Below, piece after piece: positions 25,352 to 33,872 of a stretch of DNA of 64,000 bases; positions within the stretch are counted from its first letter, which is position 1, and each line of letters opens with the position of its first letter. This DNA is from Mycobacterium sp. E1214 (GTDB lineage: Bacteria; Actinomycetota; Actinomycetes; Mycobacteriales; Mycobacteriaceae): assembly GCF_001666755.1 (NCBI RefSeq), contig NZ_LZJC01000013.1:1-64000 (forward strand). Reading direction: 5' to 3'. Made by a program: the position numbers and the translations under genes. Below the pieces are notes generated by a model. It saw nothing but the letters and a program-made list of their open reading frames with translations, made no database searches and had not been told where the DNA came from.

Positions 25352-26280
25352 CAGAAGTATCCTTGCCGTTTGCGGTCTTCCATTCCGGCCTCGGAGATCC
25401 GGTCGTCGGCGCGGGTCGCGCCGCGTTCGGTGAGCCGGGACACCGCGGTCTCGGCGATCACCTCGGCCACCGTGGCGGCCTCGGATTCCACGCACCCGGT
25501 GCAGGTGACGTCGCCGACGGTGCGGAATCGCACGGTGGCGTCGAACACCGGCTCGTCGGCGGCGGGCTGCATGTGCCGGTGCACCGCCAACAGCATCCCG
25601 TCCCGGCGGAACACTGGCCGGCGGTGCGCGTAGTAGATCGACGGCAGGCCGATGTTCTCGGCGCCGATGTAGGACCAGATGTCGAACTCGGTCCAGTTGG
25701 ACAGCGGGAACACCCGGATGTGCTCGCCTTTGTGGTGGCGGCCGTTGTAGAGATTCCACAGCTCGGGCCGTTGCGCCTTGGGGTCCCACTGGCCGAACTC
25801 GTCGCGGAAGCTGAACACCCGCTCCTTGGCCCGCGCCTTCTCCTCGTCGCGGCGAGCACCGCCGAACGCGGCGTCGAACTTGTTCTCGCGGATGGCGCGC
25901 AGCAGCGTCACGGTTTGGATGGGATTGCGCCCCTGCTTCGGCTCGACCACGCGGCCGGCGTCGATGTCGTCTTGCACCGAGGCCACCACCAGACGCACGC
26001 CGTGCTCGGCGACCAGCTGGTCGCGCGTCTCGATGACCTCGTCGAAGTTGTGGCCGGTGTCGACGTGCATCACCGGGAACGGCAGCCGTCCGGGGCGGAA
26101 GGCGCGCAGCGCCAGGTGCAGCATGACGATCGAGTCCTTGCCGCCCGAGAACAGCAACACCGGCCGCTCGAATTCCGCCGCGACCTCGCGGATGATGTGG
26201 ATCGCCTCGGCCTCCAGCGAGCGCAGATGGCTCAGCTCGTACTGGCCTGCGGCGGGGCCGGCCGTGATGTCGGTGCTCAT
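25351..26280 (-). CDS. cysD: sulfate adenylyltransferase subunit 2
   Basis: 309 residues from ATG 26280. PP-loop ATP pyrophosphatase with LLFSGGKDSIVMLHLA, then HVDTGHNFDEVIETRD and FPLSNWTEFDIWSYI. It joins ATP to sulfate to form APS together with CysN, in the first step of sulfate assimilation. Its stop codon overlaps the cysNC start, so the subunits are co-translated. About 36 bp upstream lies a near-perfect palindrome (26316-26335) that may be an operator. Homologue of Rv1285. Confidence 0.97.
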   Translation of the reverse strand: MSTDITAGPAAGQYELSHLRSLEAEAIHIIREVAAEFERPVLLFSGGKDSIVMLHLALRAFRPGRLPFPVMHVDTGHNFDEVIETRDQLVAEHGVRLVVASVQDDIDAGRVVEPKQGRNPIQTVTLLRAIRENKFDAAFGGARRDEEKARAKERVFSFRDEFGQWDPKAQRPELWNLYNGRHHKGEHIRVFPLSNWTEFDIWSYIGAENIGLPSIYYAHRRPVFRRDGMLLAVHRHMQPAADEPVFDATVRFRTVGDVTCTGCVESEAATVAEVIAETAVSRLTERGATRADDRISEAGMEDRKRQGYF

Positions 26281-26315
26281 GGCGGGGTCGTCGCTTTCCT
26301 CGGCTGTGCATGGCG

Positions 26316-26335
26316 CTGCCGGTTAAACCTGGCAG
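26316..26335. promoter_or_regulatory. palindrome in the cysD leader, candidate operator or hairpin
   Basis: CTGCCGGTTAAACCTGGCAG: arms CTGCC/GGCAG and GGTT/AACC around a central A, with a single unpaired T on one side. It lies 36-55 bp before the cysD start. Dyad symmetry of this size fits a dimeric winged-helix repressor such as the Rrf2 protein of this operon, or a small 5' UTR hairpin. Confidence 0.45.
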
Positions 26336-26461
26336 AACTGACCATATTTACCTAGCTTTGCCGTCTATAGCAGCAGGTTGCGAGGGCGCTGTCAACTGGC
26401 GGGTCAACTGCGCGCAGGCCGGGGCGAGGGGCGCGGCCGCTGCGCGCGGGGACAAGGCGGG

Positions 26462-26953
26462 TTAGGCGGTGACCTCGTCGAGCTTTCCGGAAGCGACGTC
26501 GAAGATGAAGCCGCGGGCCGATGAGTGCTGGGTGACGAAGGGGCTGGCTTCGATGCGGCGCAGCGACTGCCGGACGTCCTCGGCCAGGTCGGGGAAGGCC
26601 TCGGCCGACCACGGCGGCTTGAGCCCGATCTCATCCTGGATGGACCGCTTGAAGTCGTCGTCGGTGAAGGTGAGCATGCCGCAGTCGCTGTGGTGGATGA
26701 GGATGATCTCCCGGGTGCCCAGCAGCCGCTGGCTGATGGCCAGCGATCGGATGACGTCGTCGGTGACCACCCCGCCCGCGTTGCGGATGACGTGCGCCTC
26801 CCCCTCGTTCAGCCCGAGGACGCGGTAGACGTCGAGCCGGGCGTCCATGCAGGCGACGACGGCGACGTGCTTGGCCGGCGGCAGCGGCAACGGGCCCGTG
26901 AAGCCGCTCGCGTATTCGGCGTTGTGGCCCAACAATTCGTCGGTAACCGTCAT
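26462..26953 (-). CDS. canA: beta-carbonic anhydrase (Rv1284-like)
   Basis: 163 residues from ATG 26953; a GTG at 26956 directly precedes it. Zinc ligands: C35 and D37 in VACMDARLD, H88 and C91 in HHSDCGM, with R39 completing the Asp-Arg dyad, exactly as known for Rv1284. The closing SARGFIFDVASGKLDEV is characteristic. It interconverts CO2 and bicarbonate in the cytoplasm. In M. tuberculosis the gene also stands beside cysD, with which it is co-oriented here, about 180 bp upstream. Confidence 0.95.
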   Translation of the reverse strand: MTVTDELLGHNAEYASGFTGPLPLPPAKHVAVVACMDARLDVYRVLGLNEGEAHVIRNAGGVVTDDVIRSLAISQRLLGTREIILIHHSDCGMLTFTDDDFKRSIQDEIGLKPPWSAEAFPDLAEDVRQSLRRIEASPFVTQHSSARGFIFDVASGKLDEVTA

Positions 26954-27149
26954 CACGGGCCTCCTTCGCGGTGCGCGGCGCGGGCTTGGCGCAGGCGCGG
27001 CGCCGCGGTGATGCTAGCAACGCGCCGCCGACACCTCACCGGAGAAAATCACCGGGATCGAAAGGGCAACCGGCACGCGCGGGCGCCGCGGACCCGGCGC
27101 GCCGCCGCCCGGCTCGCTAACCTGTCCCAATGCGGTACGGGCGCTCGGC

Positions 27150-28127
27150 ATGATTCGTTTCCTGGCGCGCCGACTCCTCAATTACGTGGTGCTGCTGGCG
27201 CTGGCGTCCTTCTTGACGTTCTGCCTGACCTCGGTGGCGTTCAAGCCGCTGGACAGCCTGCTGCAGCGCAGCCCGCGGCCACCGCAAGCGGTGATCGACG
27301 CGAAGGCGCACGCCCTCGGCCTGGACGCGCCCGTCCCGCTGCGCTACGCGCACTGGGCGTCGCACGCCGCCCGGGGGGACTTCGGGAAGACCATCACCGG
27401 CCAACCCGTCGGGTCCACGCTGTGGCGGCGCGTCGGGGTGACCCTGCGCCTGCTGGTGATCGGGTCGGTGGCGGGCACGGTGCTGGGCGTCGTCGCCGGC
27501 GCGTGGGGCGCCATCCGGCAATACCGCCTCAGCGATCGCGTGGTGACGCTGGCGGCGCTGCTGGTCTTGAGCACCCCGACGTTCGTCATCGCCAGCCTGT
27601 TGATCCTGGGGGCGCTGCGCGTCAATTGGGCGTTGGGCGTGCACGTCTTCGACTACACCGGCGAGACGTCGCCCGGGGTGACCGGCGGACCGGCCGCGCA
27701 GCTGGCGGACCGGTTGCGCCACCTGATTTTGCCGACGTTGACGCTGACGCTGGCGCTGGCCGCGGGCTACAGCCGCTACCAGCGCAACGCGATGCTCGAC
27801 GTGTTGGGCCAGGACTTCATCCGCACCGCCCGAGCCAAGGGGCTCACCCGGCGCCGCGCGCTGGTCAAGCACGGCCTGCGGACGGCGTTGATCCCGCTGG
27901 CCACCCTGTTCGCCTACGGCGTGGCCGGACTGGTCAGTGGGGCGGTCTTCGTGGAGAAGATCTTCGGCTGGCACGGCATGGGCGAATGGTTGGTGCAGGG
28001 CATCGCGACCCAGGACACCAACATCATCGCGGCGATCACGTTGTTCTCCGGCGCAGTGGTGCTGCTGGCCGGCCTGCTCTCCGACGTCTTCTACGCCGCC
28101 CTGGATCCGCGGGTCCGGGTGTCATGA
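27150..28127 (+). CDS. oppB: oligopeptide ABC importer permease OppB
   Basis: 325 residues. It starts MIRFLARRLLNYVVLLALAS (first helix), with further helices LLVIGSVAGTVLGVVAGA, TLAALLVLSTPTFVIASLLI and LIPLATLFAYGVAGLVSG, and the EAA loop DFIRTARAKGLTRRRALVKH that contacts the ATPase. The periplasmic loop is longer than average. It forms the membrane channel with OppC. First gene of oppBCDA; its stop overlaps the oppC start (ATGA at 28124). Homologue of Rv1283c. Confidence 0.95.
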   Translation: MIRFLARRLLNYVVLLALASFLTFCLTSVAFKPLDSLLQRSPRPPQAVIDAKAHALGLDAPVPLRYAHWASHAARGDFGKTITGQPVGSTLWRRVGVTLRLLVIGSVAGTVLGVVAGAWGAIRQYRLSDRVVTLAALLVLSTPTFVIASLLILGALRVNWALGVHVFDYTGETSPGVTGGPAAQLADRLRHLILPTLTLTLALAAGYSRYQRNAMLDVLGQDFIRTARAKGLTRRRALVKHGLRTALIPLATLFAYGVAGLVSGAVFVEKIFGWHGMGEWLVQGIATQDTNIIAAITLFSGAVVLLAGLLSDVFYAALDPRVRVS

Positions 28128-29056
28128 CCTCGCGCGCCGACGCCGCCCACGGGCTGTCCGTCTCGAACGGCGGCGATCTCGCGCCGGCCTTCCGGTCGCG
28201 CCGCGCGCTGGTGCTGCGCAGGTTCGCCCGCAACCGGTTGGCGGTGGCGTCGCTGACACTGTTGGTGCTGCTGTTCGTGGGCTGTTATGCGTTGCCCGCC
28301 GTGCTGCCGTACTCCTACGACGACCTCGACTTCGACGCGCTGCTGCACCCGCCGGACGCGCGGCACTGGCTGGGCACCAATGCGCTGGGCCAGGACCTGC
28401 TGGCGCAGATCCTGCGTGGCATGCAGAAATCGATGTTGATCGGCGTCTGCGTGGCGGTGATCTCCACCGGCATCGCGGCGACCGTGGGGGCGGTCTCGGG
28501 TTACTTCGGTGGCTGGCGCGACCGGGTGCTGATGTGGGTGGTGGACCTGCTGCTGGTGGTGCCCAGCTTCATCCTGATCGCCATCGTCACGCCACGCACC
28601 AAGAGCTCGGCGAGCATCCTGACGCTGGTGCTGCTGCTCGCCGGGTTCGGCTGGATGGTCAGCTCCCGCATGGTGCGTGGGCTCACCATGAGCCTGCGTG
28701 AGCGCGAATTCATCCAGGCCGCACGGTATATGGGCGTGTCCAGCCGCCGCATCATCGTCGGGCATGTGCTGCCCAACGTGGCCTCCATCCTCATCATCGA
28801 CGCGGCCCTCAACGTCGCCTCGGCCATCTTGGCCGAGACCGGTTTGAGCTTTCTGGGATTCGGCATTCAACCGCCCGACGTGTCGCTGGGCACGTTGATC
28901 GCCAACGGCACCCAGTCCGCCACGACGTTCCCGTGGGTGTTCCTGTTTCCCGCCGGGGTGCTGGTGCTGATCCTGGTGTGCGCCAACCTCACCGGTGACG
29001 GCCTGCGCGACGCCCTCGACCCCGGCAGCGCGACGCTGCGCGGCGGAGTCCGATGA
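28124..29056 (+). CDS. oppC: oligopeptide ABC importer permease OppC
   Basis: 310 residues. N-terminal helix [20 protein letters not shown], then the OppC_N-type [19 protein letters not shown], binding-protein-dependent permease helices and the EAA loop [24 protein letters not shown]. The end [14 protein letters not shown] is the family signature. Pairs with OppB. Coupled at both ends by ATGA overlaps. Homologue of Rv1282c. Confidence 0.95.
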   Translation: MTSRADAAHGLSVSNGGDLAPAFRSRRALVLRRFARNRLAVASLTLLVLLFVGCYALPAVLPYSYDDLDFDALLHPPDARHWLGTNALGQDLLAQILRGMQKSMLIGVCVAVISTGIAATVGAVSGYFGGWRDRVLMWVVDLLLVVPSFILIAIVTPRTKSSASILTLVLLLAGFGWMVSSRMVRGLTMSLREREFIQAARYMGVSSRRIIVGHVLPNVASILIIDAALNVASAILAETGLSFLGFGIQPPDVSLGTLIANGTQSATTFPWVFLFPAGVLVLILVCANLTGDGLRDALDPGSATLRGGVR

Positions 29057-30891
29057 GCCCCCTGCTGGAGGTGGCCGACCTGGCCGTCACCTTCCCGTCC
29101 GACGGGGCGCCGGTCACGGCGGTGCGCGGCGTGAGTTACACCGTCGAGCCGGGCCAGGTCGTCGCGATGGTCGGTGAATCCGGTTCGGGCAAGTCCGTTT
29201 CCGCGATGGCCGTGATGGGCCTGCTGCCCGAGCACGCGCGCGTGCGCGGCTCGGTCCGGTTGCACGGCACCGAGCTGCTGGGCCTGGGCGACGACGCGAT
29301 GTCGCGGTTGCGCGGCAAGACGGTCGGCATGGTGTTCCAAGACCCGATGTCGGCGCTGACGCCCGTGTACACCGTCGGTGACCAGATCGCCGAGGCGATC
29401 GAGGTCCATCAGCCGCGGGTGGGTAGGCAGGTCGCGCGCCACCGGGCGGTCGAGCTGCTCGAGCTGGTGGGCATCGCGCAGCCGGAACGTCGCGCCCGCG
29501 CGTTTCCCCACGAACTGTCCGGCGGGGAGCGGCAGCGGGTGGTGATCGCGATAGCCATCGCCAACGATCCCGACCTGTTGATCTGTGACGAGCCCACCAC
29601 AGCGCTCGACGTGACCGTGCAGGCCCAAATCCTCGAAGTGCTCAAGAAGGCGCGGGACGTCACCGGCGCCGGGGTGCTCATCATCACCCACGACCTGGGC
29701 GTGGTCGCCGAGTTCGCCGACCGGGCCCTGGTGATGTACGCCGGGCGCGTCGTCGAGGCGGCCGCCGTCCGCGATCTCTACCGCGATCGCCGAATGCCGT
29801 ACACGGTCGGCCTGTTGGGTTCCGTGCCGCGGCTCGACGCCGCGCAGGGCACTCGGCTGGTGCCGATCCCCGGGGCCCCGCCGTCGCTGGCGAACCTCGA
29901 TGCGGGCTGCCCGTTCGCGCCCCGCTGCCCGCTGGTGATCGACGCATGCCGCGCCGAGGAGCCGCCGTTGCTCGCGGTGGGCGCCGACCACGGGGCGGCG
30001 TGCATCCGCACCGACGAGGTCGACGGGCGCAGCGCGGCGGACATCTACGGCGTCAGCACCGACGCCGACCGCACGCCGCCCGGTGACTCGCCCGTCGTCG
30101 TCCGGGTCCGCGACCTGGTCAAGACCTACCGGCTGACCAAGGGCGTGGTGCTGCGACGCGCCGTCGGTGAGGTCCGCGCGGTCGACGGCGTCAGCTTCGA
30201 GCTGCGGCAGGGACGCACGCTGGGCATCGTTGGCGAATCCGGGTCGGGCAAATCCACCACCCTGCACGAGATCCTGGAATTGGTTGCGCCGCAAGCGGGT
30301 TCGATCGAGGTGCTGGGCACCGACGTCGCCGCGCTGAGCGCCGCGGCCCGGCGCGGCCTGCGCCACGACATCCAGGTGGTGTTCCAGGACCCGGTCGCGT
30401 CGCTGGACCCGCGGCTACCGGTGTTCGACCTGCTCGCCGAACCGTTGCGCGCCAACGGGTTCGACAAGGGGCGCACCAACGCGCGGGTCGCGGAGTTGCT
30501 CGACATCGTCGGCCTGCGGCGCGCCGACGCGACCCGCTACCCCGCCGAATTCTCCGGCGGCCAGAAACAGCGCATCGGCATCGCCCGGGCCCTGGCCCTG
30601 CAACCGAAGATCCTGGCCCTCGACGAACCGGTGTCCGCGCTCGACGTCTCGATCCAGGCGGGCATCATCAACCTGCTGCTCGACCTGCAGGAGCGGTTCG
30701 ACCTGTCGTACCTGTTCGTCTCCCATGACCTTTCGGTGGTCAAACACCTGGCGCACGACGTTGTCGTCATGCACGCCGGGACCATCGTCGAGCAGGGCGA
30801 CAGCGAGCAGGTTTTCGGCGACCCGCGGCACGAGTACACCCGGCGGCTGCTCGGCGCGGTCCCCCAACCCGATCCGGGCCGACGTGTCTAG
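29053..30891 (+). CDS. oppD: oligopeptide ABC importer ATPase, two NBDs in one chain (OppD-OppF fusion)
   Basis: 612 residues. NBD1: Walker [12 protein letters not shown], signature LSGGERQRV, Walker [13 protein letters not shown], then the OppD-type Cys-rich segment [14 protein letters not shown], known for an Fe-S cluster in some family members. NBD2 (from about residue 340): [32 protein letters not shown]. One polypeptide therefore supplies both ATP sites that drive peptide import through OppBC. Homologue of Rv1281c. Confidence 0.95.
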   Translation: MSPLLEVADLAVTFPSDGAPVTAVRGVSYTVEPGQVVAMVGESGSGKSVSAMAVMGLLPEHARVRGSVRLHGTELLGLGDDAMSRLRGKTVGMVFQDPMSALTPVYTVGDQIAEAIEVHQPRVGRQVARHRAVELLELVGIAQPERRARAFPHELSGGERQRVVIAIAIANDPDLLICDEPTTALDVTVQAQILEVLKKARDVTGAGVLIITHDLGVVAEFADRALVMYAGRVVEAAAVRDLYRDRRMPYTVGLLGSVPRLDAAQGTRLVPIPGAPPSLANLDAGCPFAPRCPLVIDACRAEEPPLLAVGADHGAACIRTDEVDGRSAADIYGVSTDADRTPPGDSPVVVRVRDLVKTYRLTKGVVLRRAVGEVRAVDGVSFELRQGRTLGIVGESGSGKSTTLHEILELVAPQAGSIEVLGTDVAALSAAARRGLRHDIQVVFQDPVASLDPRLPVFDLLAEPLRANGFDKGRTNARVAELLDIVGLRRADATRYPAEFSGGQKQRIGIARALALQPKILALDEPVSALDVSIQAGIINLLLDLQERFDLSYLFVSHDLSVVKHLAHDVVVMHAGTIVEQGDSEQVFGDPRHEYTRRLLGAVPQPDPGRRV

Positions 30892-32551
30892 CCGCCTCGC
30901 GGCCGCCGCGCTGACGATGGCGTTGGCGGTCTCCGCGTGCTCGCCGGCGATCAACCTCGCCCCGCAGGCGGGGCGCAGCGCCGAGATCGGGACGACCAGC
31001 GACATCAACCCGCGCGATCCGGCCACCCTGCGAGACGGCGGCGACCTGCGCCTCGCGTTCACCGAATTCCCGCCCAACTTCAACGTGTTGCACATCGACG
31101 GCAACTCGGCGGAGGTCAACGGCATGATGAAAGCCTCCATGCCGCGGGCGTTCGTCATCGGCCCGGACGGCTCGACCACGGTGGACACCGACTACTTCAC
31201 CAGCGTCGAACTCACCCGCACCGACCCGCAGGTGGTCACCTACACCATCAATCCCAAGGCCACCTGGTCCGACGGCACCCCGATCACCTGGCGGGACATC
31301 GCGGCGCAGATTCACGCGTTGAGCGGGGCCGACAAGCACTTCGAAATTGCCGGGCCGAGCGGCGCCGACCGCGTCGCGTCGGTGACGCGCGGCGTCGATG
31401 ACCGGCAGGCGATCATGACGTTCGCCAAACCCTACGCGGAATGGCGGGGGATGTTCGCCGGCAACAACATGCTGCTGCCCGCCAGCGTGACGGCCACCCC
31501 CGACGTCTTCAACACCGCGCAGCTGGAGGCGCCCGGGCCGTCGGCGGGCCCGTTCATGGTGGCCTCGTTGGACCGCACGACGCAGCGAATCGTATTGCGG
31601 CGCAACCCGAAATGGTGGGGCGCCCGGCCGCGCCTGGATTCGATCACCTATCTGGTGCTCGACGACGCGGCCCGGCTGCCCGCGTTGCAGAACAACACGA
31701 TCGACGCCACCGGGGTCGGTTCGGTGGACCAGCTGACCATCGCCGAGCGCACCAAGGGCATCTCGATCCGGCGCGCGCCCGCGCCCAGCTGGTCGCACTT
31801 CACGTTCAACGGCGCGCCGGGCTCGATCCTGGCCGACCCGGCGCTGCGCGTCGCCGTCTCCAAGGGCATCGACCGGCGGACCATCGCCAAGGTCGTCCAA
31901 TACGGCCTCACCAATGACCCGGTGGCGCTGGGCAACCACATCTACGTCGACGGCCAACAGGGCTACCGCGACAACAGCGCCGTGGTCCCCTACGACCCCG
32001 CCGGGGCCGAACGCGAGCTGGACTCGTTGGGCTGGAAGCGGGTGGGCCAATTCCGCGAAAAGGGCGGCCGCCAGCTGGTGATCCGGGACCTGTTCTTCGA
32101 CGCCCAGAGCAGCCGCCAATTCGCGCAGATCGCGCAGCACAGCCTCGCGCAGGTCGGCGTCAAGCTCGAACTCGTAGCCCGTTCCGGCAACGGCTTTTTC
32201 ACCAACTACGTCAACGTCGGCGACTTCGACATCGCCCAATTCGGTTGGCAGGGCGACGCCTTCCCCTTGTCGGCGCTCACCCAGATCTACAAGTCCGACG
32301 GCGAAAGCAATTTCGGCAAGATCGGCAGCCCCCAGATCGACGACGGGATCGAACGGACGCTGGAAGAACTCGACCCGGTGAAGGCGCGGGCGTTGGCCAA
32401 CGACCTCGACAGGCTGATCTGGGCGGAGGGTTTCAGCCTGCCGCTCACCCAGTCACCGGGCGACGTCGCGGTGCGCAGCACGCTGGCGAACTTCGGCGCG
32501 GCCGGGTTGGCGGACCTCAACTACTCCGCTATCGGGTTCACGCGGGATTGA
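30884..32551 (+). CDS. oppA: oligopeptide-binding lipoprotein OppA
   Basis: 555 residues from GTG 30884, overlapping the end of oppD by 8 bp. Signal peptide with lipobox [11 protein letters not shown]_bac_5 domain: [37 protein letters not shown] and [16 protein letters not shown]. It captures peptides on the outer side of the membrane for OppBCD. The 3' end overlaps the convergent hydrolase gene by 14 bp. Homologue of Rv1280c. Confidence 0.95.
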   Translation: MSSRLAAAALTMALAVSACSPAINLAPQAGRSAEIGTTSDINPRDPATLRDGGDLRLAFTEFPPNFNVLHIDGNSAEVNGMMKASMPRAFVIGPDGSTTVDTDYFTSVELTRTDPQVVTYTINPKATWSDGTPITWRDIAAQIHALSGADKHFEIAGPSGADRVASVTRGVDDRQAIMTFAKPYAEWRGMFAGNNMLLPASVTATPDVFNTAQLEAPGPSAGPFMVASLDRTTQRIVLRRNPKWWGARPRLDSITYLVLDDAARLPALQNNTIDATGVGSVDQLTIAERTKGISIRRAPAPSWSHFTFNGAPGSILADPALRVAVSKGIDRRTIAKVVQYGLTNDPVALGNHIYVDGQQGYRDNSAVVPYDPAGAERELDSLGWKRVGQFREKGGRQLVIRDLFFDAQSSRQFAQIAQHSLAQVGVKLELVARSGNGFFTNYVNVGDFDIAQFGWQGDAFPLSALTQIYKSDGESNFGKIGSPQIDDGIERTLEELDPVKARALANDLDRLIWAEGFSLPLTQSPGDVAVRSTLANFGAAGLADLNYSAIGFTRD

Positions 32552-33782
32552 ACCGCCGGCGCACGAACGCCGGGATCGGCAGGGCGGCCTCGATGATGGC
32601 GGCCAGTTCGACCGCCTTCCACAGCAGCCGTACCTCGGGGCGCGCCGGCAGCGCGTCCAGCGCCGACGCCCGCGCGACGAGACCGTCGGCCTGGCCGCGC
32701 CACACCGCGTGCGCGACGGCGAGGGCGGCCGGCTCGCGGAAGTCAATGGCGCTGTGCGCCATGGTGGGCAGGTGCACGAGCGCCGCCGCGGGTATGAGGT
32801 GCGCGACGCGCTGCGCCACCGCGGGCGGGGTGATGAGGTCGCGGCCGCCCGAGACGACGGCGGTGGGCCAACCGAACTTCGGCATCTCGGCCACCAGGTC
32901 GTAGGGCTCGTCCTCGAACGTGGCCGTCTGGGTCCGCGACACCCGTTCGGCGACGGCGGGATCCAGCGGTAGGCCGTCGGGCTGGGCCGCGTAGTCCAAC
33001 TCGCGGAACGCGATCCGGCTCACCAGATCCTCTTCGTAACGAAACGGCAGATGGCTCAGGGTGGTGAATCGGGAAATGAGCCACCACAACAGCTTTCGGC
33101 CGTCGAGGAGCAGGTCGACCTGCCGCTCGAGCAGCGCGGCGCCGCCGTAGCCATACATCGTCGCGACGACGTGCGTCGCGCCCGGGCCCATCACCCCGGC
33201 GTCGACGAGCTTGCGCATCTTGGGCGCCAGCGCGGCGGTTTCGGGGCTGTCGCCCCGCAGCAACAGCCGCCGGATCGCGCGCCGCACGATGACGATGTCG
33301 TGCCGGGACAGCAGCGGCGAATCGAGGACCATGGCCCGTACCCGGCCGGGATGACGCACGCCGACGCCGGCCGCGATGTAGGTGCCGTACGACGCCCCGT
33401 AAATGACCGCCGACTTTACGTGCGCGTCGTCGAGGACGGCGGCGATGTCGTCGACGACCTGATTCACGGTGAAGGCCTCGGGCGGCAGGTCGGCGCCCGC
33501 GTCGTCGTGGCGGGACAGCCCGACGCCGCGGTGCTCGACCATGATGACGTCCAGGCCCGCGGCCGCCGCGCGGCGCCGCAGTCCCCGGTACATCTGCACC
33601 GAGGCCACGCCGGGGCCGCCCGGGATGATGACCAGCGGATGGGCGGACTTACGGCCCGCCCGCACGTAGTAGAGGTCGAACTCCTCGGCGCCGTCCGGCG
33701 AGATCGGCCGGCGGATGGGCCGCACCCCGGGTAACGCGGCGAGCTTCTGTTGGGTGCGGCGCCGCTTCGCATCCATCGTCAT
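32538..33782 (-). CDS. alpha/beta hydrolase, proline-iminopeptidase-like
   Basis: 414 residues; ATG 33782, with a second ATG two codons later. PLVIIPGGPGVASVQMY is the PGGPG oxyanion loop of proline iminopeptidases, MVEHRGVGLS follows, nucleophile IYGASYGTY, then acid GGRDLITPP and catalytic His in MAHSAID. A helical cap (about 170-290) is inserted. It probably cleaves an N-terminal residue or ester from a small substrate; the opp importer next door would supply peptides, which is suggestive only. In M. tuberculosis a GMC dehydrogenase (Rv1279) occupies this position. Confidence 0.83.
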   Translation of the reverse strand: MTMDAKRRRTQQKLAALPGVRPIRRPISPDGAEEFDLYYVRAGRKSAHPLVIIPGGPGVASVQMYRGLRRRAAAAGLDVIMVEHRGVGLSRHDDAGADLPPEAFTVNQVVDDIAAVLDDAHVKSAVIYGASYGTYIAAGVGVRHPGRVRAMVLDSPLLSRHDIVIVRRAIRRLLLRGDSPETAALAPKMRKLVDAGVMGPGATHVVATMYGYGGAALLERQVDLLLDGRKLLWWLISRFTTLSHLPFRYEEDLVSRIAFRELDYAAQPDGLPLDPAVAERVSRTQTATFEDEPYDLVAEMPKFGWPTAVVSGGRDLITPPAVAQRVAHLIPAAALVHLPTMAHSAIDFREPAALAVAHAVWRGQADGLVARASALDALPARPEVRLLWKAVELAAIIEAALPIPAFVRRRFNPA

Positions 33783-33872
33783 CGGAGTCGGCCCGCCATG
33801 ACCATATTCTGCAGACGCCGCCCGCCGCGACCAATCCGCCGTCCTCGTCGGCGCGTTCGCGCTGTTCAGCCG

